Assembly: GCA_019420545.1 (NCBI GenBank)
Contig: JAHZGZ010000194.1
Span: forward strand, 1-8,028
Length of the DNA stretch: 8,028 bases
Direction: 5' to 3'
Source: Bacteroidales bacterium
GTDB taxonomy: Bacteria; Bacteroidota; Bacteroidia; Bacteroidales; Muribaculaceae
How positions within the stretch are numbered: the stretch's first letter is position 1; the number at the start of each line of letters is the position of its first letter. A program made the translations under genes and the position numbers. Below the pieces are notes generated by a model. That model made no database searches. It had not been told where the DNA came from and was given only the letters and a program-made list of their open reading frames with translations. This document shows positions 1 to 4,948 of the stretch, piece after piece.

Positions 1-1442
1 TCGAGGCCGTGTGGCTGCCTGTTGCGGGCGAAAATTGTGCCGCCGAATATGGTGACGGTGTTTTTTACGATCGGCAGTCCGAGGCCGGTACCGCCTACTT
101 TGCGTGAGCGCCCCTTGTCGATGCGGTAGAAGCGGTCGAACAGGTGGGAAAGGTGTTGTTCGCCTACCCCTACACCGTCGTCGGCAAATGAGAAGGTGTA
201 TTCCTTTGAATTCTGGCTGAGGAGGCGCATCTCGCATATTTCGCCGCGCGAGTGGAAGTCGGCATTGCGGATGAGGTTCATGAGCATGCCGTAGAGGAGG
301 TTGTAGTTGCCCATTACGATGCAGTTGTCGGGCACATCGTAGCGGAAGCGGATATTGTTGATGAGGTTGATCGACTCGAGTTCGGTGCTGATGTTGAACA
401 ATAGATCCGACAGGTCGATGGCTTCGTTGGATATCGAGTCGGCTCCTTCTTCCAGACGTGTTATTGACGAAAGGTCGTTGAGAAGGTTGCACAGACGATC
501 CATGGCGTTGCGGGCGTTCTCGATAAAACGCTGCTTCATCTCCGGTGCCATGCCGGGATGTGTGGCAATGGTGTCAAGATAGCCGCGGATAACGCCTACT
601 GGGGTTTTAAGTTCGTGATTTATATTGTTGGAGAGCTGGCGGGTCATGTGTATCTTGTCCTCGGTGGCCTTGATGGCGATGGCATGTTCGCGCTCCGAGC
701 GGTTCATGGCCGCGTCTTTTTCGGTATACAGCTTGTAGATCTGGCGGGAGATATCGCCCAGTTCGTTGTGGGGAAAACTCTCGATTTTGGGCAAAGGTTC
801 TCCGGCGGCGGCTTTTGCTGCGAAGTCGTGGAGCAGCATCACATTGCGGCTGAGGATGCGTGTGGTGAAGTAGGCGAACACCGTGGCGCCGATGGCCATG
901 GCGAATATTAGCAGCCACATTCCGCTGTCGACCGATAACTCACGTGACAGCGCGCTCGTGTACGGCATAGCTGTGTGGACGTAGAGCTTACCATCGGCCG
1001 AGCTGCGTACGCCGAAGTAATAGTAGGCTTGCGAAGGATCTATGTCGCTCCTGCGCAGGGCTGTCGCATGGCCGATTGTGCTTGCCGCCAGGAGTTCGGG
1101 AGGAGTTTTGCCGTTGACGGAGGGCGGGATCGGGGTGCCCGTGCAGTGGAGGAGATTGCCGAGGTTGTCGTAGACGGAGATACGGATGCCGTTCAGGGCT
1201 GAATTTTCGTAATATTTTGCTGCGAACTGTACCACTGGAGCAAGGTCGAGATCTTGTTCATAGGCATCGATGATGCGTGCGTTGAGCATGCGTATCTGGT
1301 CGTTGAGGATCTCTTTGCGCAGAGCCGCCTCGCTGTTGTACTGGTAGAAGGCTACTGCGATGATTACCAGCCAAAGCAGGCCTACCAGCGGCAGAAACAG
1401 GCGCCAGCCGTAGTTCAGCTTGTGTTTTTTAATAGGCGACAT
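1..1442 (-). CDS. Membrane-bound sensor histidine kinase (C-terminus cut by window edge)
   Basis: Sensor kinase of a two-component system: it autophosphorylates a histidine and passes the phosphate to the regulator encoded just upstream. 480 residues are visible. The start is the first in-frame ATG after a TAA codon. In order: a short basic N-terminus, a membrane helix (about 14-34), a periplasmic sensing region of roughly 140 residues, a second membrane helix (about 174-196), a HAMP linker (about 192-244, with NELGDI), and the HisKA dimerisation helix with phospho-acceptor His276 in NHELKTP. The ATPase domain follows, with N-box Asn393 (LIRNADFHS), G1 box DGVGVG (422-427), F-box FDRFYRID and G2 box GGTGLGL (450-456). 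All catalytic motifs are intact, and probably only some 10-20 C-terminal residues lie outside the window. The gene follows the regulator after about 91 bp on the same strand, suggesting co-transcription. The periplasmic domain is unrecognised, so the stimulus is unknown; PhoR-like architecture is as far as I can go. Confidence 0.95.
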   Translation of the reverse strand, partial: MSPIKKHKLNYGWRLFLPLVGLLWLVIIAVAFYQYNSEAALRKEILNDQIRMLNARIIDAYEQDLDLAPVVQFAAKYYENSALNGIRISVYDNLGNLLHCTGTPIPPSVNGKTPPELLAASTIGHATALRRSDIDPSQAYYYFGVRSSADGKLYVHTAMPYTSALSRELSVDSGMWLLIFAMAIGATVFAYFTTRILSRNVMLLHDFAAKAAAGEPLPKIESFPHNELGDISRQIYKLYTEKDAAMNRSEREHAIAIKATEDKIHMTRQLSNNINHELKTPVGVIRGYLDTIATHPGMAPEMKQRFIENARNAMDRLCNLLNDLSSITRLEEGADSISNEAIDLSDLLFNISTELESINLINNIRFRYDVPDNCIVMGNYNLLYGMLMNLIRNADFHSRGEICEMRLLSQNSKEYTFSFADDGVGVGEQHLSHLFDRFYRIDKGRSRKVGGTGLGLPIVKNTVTIFGGTIFARNRQPHGL

Positions 1443-1533
1443 TCTTACATGCTCTTAGTGTGGGTTTGGAATGCTGCTACGCCCGTTGGAAAAATGTATT
1501 CACGGCGTGGCGGCTATGGATCAGGACGTGGTA

Positions 1534-2244
1534 TCAGATTGATTCCTTGAAGCCGTAGCCGAAGCCCAGACGGGTGATGATGTAGGCCCCGTAGGGGTCG
1601 ATCTTCTTACGCAGACGGGTAATGTTGGTGTCGATTGTGCGGTTGCTGACCACTACATCGTCGGGCCACACCTCATTGATGATCTCTTCGCGCGAATATA
1701 TACGGTTGCGGTGGGTGAGGAAGAAGAGAAGAATCTCAAATTCCGTCTTTGTCAGTGACACGGGCTGCCCGTCGAGGTAACATGATTTTTCGTTGCGGTC
1801 GATGCGGAGTGTCTTGAACACGATGTCGGGCTCGGTAAGCGCGTGCGACACGTTGTACTCGTATTTCCGGGTGGTGTTCGAGCGGCGCAGCACGGCACGC
1901 ACGCGGGCGAGTACCTCGCTGATTACAAAAGGCTTGGTGATATAGTCGTCGCCACCGAGATTGAGGCCCATCACTGTGTCGTCCTCGCCGTCGAGGGCTG
2001 AGCAGAAGATGATAGGTGTATTTTCGGTCTTGATATTGTTGCGGAGTTGCTTTGCGAAGTCGAAGCCCGATATCTTGTCCATCATTATATCGAGAATGAA
2101 CAGATTGTAGCTCGGGAGGTCGAGGTTCATGGCTTCTTCGGCCGATAGTGCATAGTCGGCTTCGTAGCCCTCGAGCTCGAGGTTGTATTTGAGTATCTCG
2201 CAGATGGGCTCCTCGTCGTCGACAATAAGAATTCTTATTCTCAT
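1534..2244 (-). CDS. OmpR/PhoB-family DNA-binding response regulator
   Basis: Cytoplasmic transcription factor, 236 residues, the usual length for the family. The receiver domain (about 3-118) has the acidic pair Asp9/Asp10, the phospho-acceptor Asp52 in ILDIMMD, a Ser82 at the conserved Ser/Thr switch position, and Lys104 in the KPF motif. The winged-helix output domain (about 138-234) carries LTKTEFEILLFF, a recognition helix around 200-215 (SNRTIDTNITRLRKKI), and the terminal wing RLGFGYGF. All phosphorelay residues are present, so it should be functional. It is the first gene of a likely two-gene operon with the histidine kinase downstream. Its upstream region holds a good -7 box and a phased direct-repeat array, consistent with autoregulation, because this family typically binds tandem direct repeats. 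Its targets cannot be read from the sequence. The divergent secreted-protein gene is a candidate but shows a different repeat consensus. Confidence 0.96.
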   Translation of the reverse strand: MRIRILIVDDEEPICEILKYNLELEGYEADYALSAEEAMNLDLPSYNLFILDIMMDKISGFDFAKQLRNNIKTENTPIIFCSALDGEDDTVMGLNLGGDDYITKPFVISEVLARVRAVLRRSNTTRKYEYNVSHALTEPDIVFKTLRIDRNEKSCYLDGQPVSLTKTEFEILLFFLTHRNRIYSREEIINEVWPDDVVVSNRTIDTNITRLRKKIDPYGAYIITRLGFGYGFKESI

Positions 2245-2280
2245 GGGTGTGTCCTGTTTCGATTTGATTTTTTACAGACA

Positions 2281-2288
2281 CAAAGATA
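2281..2288 (-). promoter_or_regulatory. -7 promoter element of the two-component operon
   Basis: On the minus strand this reads TATCTTTG, an exact match to the Bacteroidetes sigma-ABfr -7 consensus TAnnTTTG. It lies 37-44 bases upstream of the regulator start codon, which would give a leader of about 30 nt. No well-placed TTTG -33 element is present; the nearest TTG on this strand (2308-2306) is only 17 bases away and lies inside the repeat array. That fits a promoter needing an activator. Confidence 0.6.
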
Positions 2289-2292
2289 ATGA

Positions 2293-2354
2293 ATTAAAGT
2301 TGTTACAATCGTTAAAGAAAGTTAAATATGTTACAACTGCAAAATTCTGTTAAA
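2293..2354. promoter_or_regulatory. Phased TTAMA direct-repeat array, likely regulator operator
   Basis: Six hexamers are seen on the plus strand: ATTAAA (2293), GTTACA (2302), GTTAAA (2311), GTTAAA (2321), GTTACA (2330) and GTTAAA (2349). Their starts are 9, 9, 10, 9 and 19 bases apart, so one turn is skipped before the last. The block sits immediately upstream of the regulator's -7 box, over the -33 region. OmpR/PhoB-family regulators bind tandem half-sites about one helical turn apart, and the unit resembles the TTAACA-like half-site known for Bacillus PhoP. That the encoded regulator binds here is inference. Confidence 0.5.
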
Positions 2355-2408
2355 TCTGCCGCTGTTCTGAACCATTTCCCGGGCCCCGTGTTCTGTAAGT
2401 ATAATTAC

Positions 2409-2489
2409 TATATTTGCACTGTGTTTTTCATGGTATTAGATTTAAGGTTAATAACAAAGGGCGAGTCGTGATGACTGGCCCTTTGTTAT
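2409..2489 (+). ncRNA. Candidate small RNA: -7 box followed by a strong stem-loop
   Basis: TATATTTG at 2409-2416 matches TAnnTTTG, predicting transcription from about 2421-2424 to the right. About 30 bases later comes a perfect 12-bp inverted repeat, ATAACAAAGGGC (2451-2462) with GCCCTTTGTTAT (2478-2489). Its 15-base loop contains a further AGTC/GACT pairing (2464-2467 with 2473-2476). No T run follows, so it is not a classic terminator. A 13-codon reading frame (2430-2471, MVLDLRLITKGES) lies inside and could be a leader peptide or chance. The stretch around 2430-2450 resembles something I loosely recall as recurrent upstream sequence in Bacteroidales, but I cannot name a family. No -33 element is evident. 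Confidence 0.35.
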
Positions 2490-2593
2490 GTCTGTGCCGC
2501 CCCATGCGGTAAGCCATGCTCTGCCGGGGAGTCCCTTTCTCATCCGAGGCCGTTGCGCTATTCCGGCCTTTCTCTCCTGCTGGCGGCGTGATG

Positions 2594-2678
2594 TTGTCCT
2601 GTCGGCGGACATATGTGGACAACACGGACAGCGAAGGACATGTCCGGGCTTGTCCGACATATTTTGCGGACAGGACAA
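2594..2678. repeat. 85-bp GGACA-rich long inverted repeat (hairpin)
   Basis: The outer arms TTGTCCTGTC (2594-2603) and GACAGGACAA (2669-2678) pair perfectly. Pairing resumes further in, with ACATATGT-like arms near 2609-2616 and 2657-2664, then GGACAA (2617-2622) with TTGTCC (2650-2655). An inner stem, CGGACA (2625-2630) with TGTCCG (2641-2646), leaves a 10-base loop. A perfect GGACATGTCC palindrome lies at 2636-2645. The 5-mer GGACA or its complement occurs nine times in the 85 bases. It could be a structured RNA, a cruciform-forming DNA element, a repeat-family copy or a multi-site operator; the sequence does not decide between these. Confidence 0.6.
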
Positions 2679-2701
2679 ACCGGCCAATTCCGCCAATCCC
2701 G

Positions 2702-2728
2702 CACAGAGACCACGGAGTCCACAGAGAA
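2702..2728. repeat. Three tandem 9-bp repeats
   Basis: CACAGAGAC (2702-2710), CACGGAGTC (2711-2719) and CACAGAGAA (2720-2728) are contiguous, imperfect copies with consensus CACRGAGWM. Function is unknown. It may be low-complexity sequence or a minimal variable-number tandem repeat. Confidence 0.55.
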
Positions 2729-2780
2729 CCCCGGCGCGCATCTGTTCTGATCGCTCCACGTCCCGACACGATACATGAGC

Positions 2781-2818
2781 CACGCTCCCTGCCATTTCTG
2801 ATGGAGGGGTAGAGCGTG
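2781..2818. repeat. Inverted repeat CACGCTC/GAGCGTG at the end of the G+C-rich block
   Basis: The 7-bp arms CACGCTC (2781-2787) and GAGCGTG (2812-2818) pair perfectly. CCAT (2792-2795) pairs with ATGG (2801-2804) around a 5-base loop, and partial pairing lies between. On the plus strand a short ATTTT follows at 2821, so it might terminate rightward transcription from the G+C-rich region just before the next promoter. The T run is weak, so it is listed as a hairpin only. Confidence 0.4.
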
Positions 2819-2861
2819 TCATTTTGCTGCCGAATTATATGTTTTGCAACATGTTTTGTGA

Positions 2862-2920
2862 AATTAATCGCGTGTTAAGCGCTTTGTTAAGCGCATTTTA
2901 AGTGGGGGGGGGTAAATTTG
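2862..2920 (+). promoter_or_regulatory. Promoter of the first secreted-protein gene with four phased TTAA repeats and a G9 tract
   Basis: The -7 element TAAATTTG (2913-2920) matches TAnnTTTG. Four direct repeats precede it: TTAATCG (2864), TTAAGCG (2875), TTAAGCG (2887) and TTAAGTG (2898), spaced 11, 12 and 11 bases. The last begins 15 bases before the -7 box. Two TGTTTTG copies (2840, 2852) continue the 12-base rhythm upstream. Nine G residues (2904-2912) abut the -7 box. No TTTG -33 element is properly spaced, consistent with activator dependence. The architecture recurs at 4748-4804 before the next gene. The start codon lies about 150 bases downstream. Confidence 0.6.
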
Positions 2921-2927
2921 TGCGTTC

Positions 2928-2945
2928 CAGCTAATAAGCTGTTTT
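2928..2945 (+). promoter_or_regulatory. Small hairpin at the predicted start of the leader RNA
   Basis: CAGCT (2928-2932), loop AATA, AGCTG (2937-2941), then TTTT (2942-2945). It would lie at or within a few bases of the predicted 5' end of the roughly 150-nt leader. It could stabilise the transcript or act as a weak attenuator; the 5-bp stem makes either call tentative. The rest of the leader to 3077 shows no recognised riboswitch. Confidence 0.3.
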
Positions 2946-3077
2946 GCCCGATTGCAGAGGCGCAGAATTAAGATGTCGCAATGCCATGTCAAGCTATTTT
3001 CCGGGAACAATCTAGCATCGCAACATTTTGCTGAAAACGCATACAACAACTCAGTTCAATAACCTTAATTATTTTTT

Positions 3078-4358
3078 ATGAACAGTAGATTTACTAAGAT
3101 CTCCGCGGCCATCATGATGGCTGCTCTCAGTCTCAATGTCTCTGCCATAGCACAGGACACAGAAACCCCCAACTACTATGTGATCGCACAGAGTGCCCAG
3201 GAAAATACTATCACCAACGGTGGCAAGGACGGCAGCGGTCGTGAATGGTGGGGTTATGACGCATTCAACCGCGACATTCCTTTTAGTCTTGATGGTTGCA
3301 ACGCCGATGATATATATATCGATTTTGACTTATATGTTGAAAGTCCTTTGGCTAAAGATGGTCTTGCTTTTGCTGGCAAAGGTAAGTCGGAGAATCAGAA
3401 CTATATCAATATTACGCTGAAGTCAGCTGCCGGAAACTGGACGTATGCAGATATGAGCCCGGCTATGAACACTGCTTTCGGCGATATCTTCGGCAGTGTG
3501 AGAAATGGTGAATGGAACCACATCTCGCTTCCTCTGTCGCAGAGTCCGAATCTTTCTAAACTCGATATGTCGGCCGCCTTTAAGGGATTTTCCCTGCAGT
3601 TCGCCCGTATGAAATCAGGTAGCTATGTATTCAAGCTCAAGAATTTTAAAATTGTCGATCGTAGTCGTGAAGTTGTTACGGAAGTGATTGAGACTCCGTA
3701 TGTTTTTGAGCAGCCTTCTACTGAATCAAAGGAATACTCCTTTGTGCTTGGTGGTGAGAACAAAACTTCGGCATACATTACTCTTAATGTAGGCAATATC
3801 GATCTTTCGAAATATAGTGATGCTGCGTTTAATTTCGAACTTGAAATATCTGCCGTTGATGCCACCGAAGATCCCGCTTTGCTCGGCAATATCACTGGAA
3901 AAGGAGGTCAGGGCCTGATCCTTGGCAGTAAGCCTTATAAGGAAATCAGCGATTGGTCCAAAGAGGCTGCGGGCTATTATGATATTAAAAAGAATCTTCC
4001 CTGGCAGTTCGGTAAACATGTCTATACGGTACCTGTAAGTTTGATGAACAATCAGACGGTAATTAATTGGGCCGATATTCAGTGTGTACGTCTTTATGTC
4101 TACGATGATGTGCTTACTCTCGGTCAGATAAACCTAAAGTTTACCAACTTCTATTTTACGGGAAATGTCGTAAAGAAGGCTGAGGGTGGCGACGATGTCA
4201 CCGGTATTGAGGACGTCGTGCTTGGCACCGACAGCCACGTGGTAATCTACAACCTGAGTGGCGTACAGGTATTCAGCGGCGTTTATGGCGAGGCTCAGCT
4301 TCCCGCCGGACTCTATGTCGTTGTGGGTGCAAACGGCTCTCGCAAGGTAATGTTCTGA
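3078..4358 (+). CDS. Secreted protein with duplicated beta-sandwich modules and C-terminal sorting domain
   Basis: Not a family I can name. Of its 426 residues, the first 26 are a signal peptide with cleavage expected after SAIAQ. Two modules follow that look like an ancient duplication. Module A (about 78-196) has IDFDLYVES, then GEWNHISLPLSQ, ending FKLKNFKI. Module B (about 245-363) has FNFELEISA, then GKHVYTVPVSL, ending LKFTNFYF. The strand pattern resembles carbohydrate-binding beta-sandwich domains, which is inference from pattern only. A GIEDV linker (376-380) leads to a C-terminal region (VVIYNLSGVQV, LPAGLYVV, then KVMF) like the type IX secretion sorting domain of Bacteroidetes. 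I infer export to the outer membrane, then surface attachment or release, possibly in glycan binding. No catalytic motif is seen. The start has a signal peptide directly behind it and an A/T-rich leader without a Shine-Dalgarno sequence. It is probably monocistronic, with its own promoter and a strong terminator. Confidence 0.9.
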   Translation: MNSRFTKISAAIMMAALSLNVSAIAQDTETPNYYVIAQSAQENTITNGGKDGSGREWWGYDAFNRDIPFSLDGCNADDIYIDFDLYVESPLAKDGLAFAGKGKSENQNYINITLKSAAGNWTYADMSPAMNTAFGDIFGSVRNGEWNHISLPLSQSPNLSKLDMSAAFKGFSLQFARMKSGSYVFKLKNFKIVDRSREVVTEVIETPYVFEQPSTESKEYSFVLGGENKTSAYITLNVGNIDLSKYSDAAFNFELEISAVDATEDPALLGNITGKGGQGLILGSKPYKEISDWSKEAAGYYDIKKNLPWQFGKHVYTVPVSLMNNQTVINWADIQCVRLYVYDDVLTLGQINLKFTNFYFTGNVVKKAEGGDDVTGIEDVVLGTDSHVVIYNLSGVQVFSGVYGEAQLPAGLYVVVGANGSRKVMF

Positions 4359-4385
4359 TAAGCATAGATTCTGATTGTTGCGGGG

Positions 4386-4420
4386 CCGCTATACATATAT
4401 TATATAGTATTATATAGCGG
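4386..4420. terminator. A/T-rich stem-loop after the first secreted-protein gene
   Basis: CCGCTATA (4386-4393) and TATAGCGG (4413-4420) form a perfect 8-bp stem with an alternating A/T loop, 28 bases past the stop codon. No T tract follows on the plus strand. It may protect the mRNA 3' end or assist the stronger terminator 30 bases further on. Confidence 0.4.
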
Positions 4421-4447
4421 ATGGTTCCGCAAACGGAGATATTCACG

Positions 4448-4484
4448 GGTGTCGCGGCATGACAGCATGTCGCGACACCTTTTT
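4448..4484 (+). terminator. Strong intrinsic terminator
   Basis: GGTGTCGCG (4448-4456) pairs with CGCGACACC (4471-4479). A G-T wobble and CATG/CATG extend the stem to a 4-base ACAG loop, and TTTTT (4480-4484) follows. This is a textbook Rho-independent terminator about 90 bases after the stop codon. It separates the first secreted-protein gene from the next. Confidence 0.9.
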
Positions 4485-4745
4485 GCATGCCGGGGCGCTG
4501 CTGTTTCGTTGCGCCGAGCGATGCGGGGGCCGGTGTTTCGGTGGGCCACGGGCGCCGGGTGTCCTCGGGGGATGTCGGGCGGTTTTGGCGGCCGAAAAAG
4601 CCGGGAGCGCCAATGTTAGGATTAGTTAATTGTTGCAGCAGGTTGAGTGTCAGTGCGGTAGGCCGGGCGGAGATCGTGCGCCGACGGGCGCTGACATGGC
4701 GCGGCGGTTAAACGTTAAAAATATGTTTAAAAACAGATAACTAAA
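4485..4745. other. G+C-rich gap without a gene
   Basis: One frame stays open for 74 codons (4487-4711, plus), but its translation is rich in Arg, Gly, Cys and Val, has no domain or signal peptide, and starts inside the terminator tail. I regard it as non-coding. No repeat family or RNA is recognised. The last 40 bases turn A+T-rich and carry further TTAA steps (4708, 4715, 4727) leading into the next promoter array. Confidence 0.5.
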
Positions 4746-4804
4746 AATTAATTGTGCGTTAATTGGGAATTAAGCGTGTAGTTAAGGCCTCTGCGCTAAG
4801 TTTG
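4746..4804 (+). promoter_or_regulatory. Promoter of the beta-helix protein gene with four phased TTAA repeats
   Basis: The -7 box TAAGTTTG (4797-4804) matches TAnnTTTG. Direct repeats TTAATTG (4748), TTAATTG (4759), TTAAGCG (4770) and TTAAGGC (4782) are spaced 11, 11 and 12 bases. The last begins 15 bases before the -7 box, exactly as in the promoter at 2862-2920. A TTAA at 4727 is two turns further upstream. No TTTG -33 element is seen. The start codon lies about 140 bases downstream, behind a leader containing short hairpins (GCCG/CGGC at 4823-4836; GTTCT/AGAAC at 4879-4897). Confidence 0.6.
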
Positions 4805-4948
4805 CATCGCATTAAGTTCGAAGCCGGAGCCTCGGCGTCCCGCTACGTTGATTTCCCACGCGCGCAGGATATCCGCCGGTTCTTCTGCCATCAGAACGCG
4901 ACGCAACACTTGAATATATAGTTTAATCTTTAATCAAATCCATCAAGC

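Larger units (their letters stand above)
2490..2830. other. G+C-rich, repeat-laden intergenic stretch without a convincing gene
   Basis: Several overlapping frames stay open on both strands here, but none has a recognisable domain, signal peptide or credible start context. Their translations are rich in Arg, Pro, Ser and Cys, as expected from non-coding G+C-rich DNA. The region instead holds an 85-bp hairpin, three tandem 9-mers and a second hairpin, listed separately. Composition changes sharply to A+T-rich at about 2820, where the promoter of the next gene begins. Confidence 0.55.

Noticed and set aside
355..1550. Plus-strand and alternative minus-strand frames of 61-117 codons across the kinase gene
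   Set aside because: They overlap the histidine kinase frame, whose HAMP, H-box, N-box, G1 and G2 motifs are all in place.
2451..2489. Rho-independent terminator
   Set aside because: The stem is excellent, but no T run follows it on either strand, so it is reported as a candidate RNA structure.
2594..2728. CRISPR array
   Set aside because: The GGACA units are 5-mers in both orientations and the 9-mers are contiguous without spacers; there are no regular direct repeats of 24-40 bases.
2428..2822. Several overlapping frames of 70-124 codons on both strands
   Set aside because: The region is G+C-rich and repeat-rich, so stop codons are rare in all frames. The translations are Arg/Pro/Ser/Cys-rich and contain the hairpin and tandem repeats, which argues for non-coding DNA.
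2355..3077. Insertion sequence or invertible promoter element
   Set aside because: No transposase or recombinase gene is present, and the inverted repeats found form local hairpins and do not flank a promoter segment.
4273..4711. Frames of about 71-74 codons overlapping the terminator after the first secreted-protein gene
   Set aside because: One spans the strong terminator and the other begins in its tail. Neither has a plausible start or domain.
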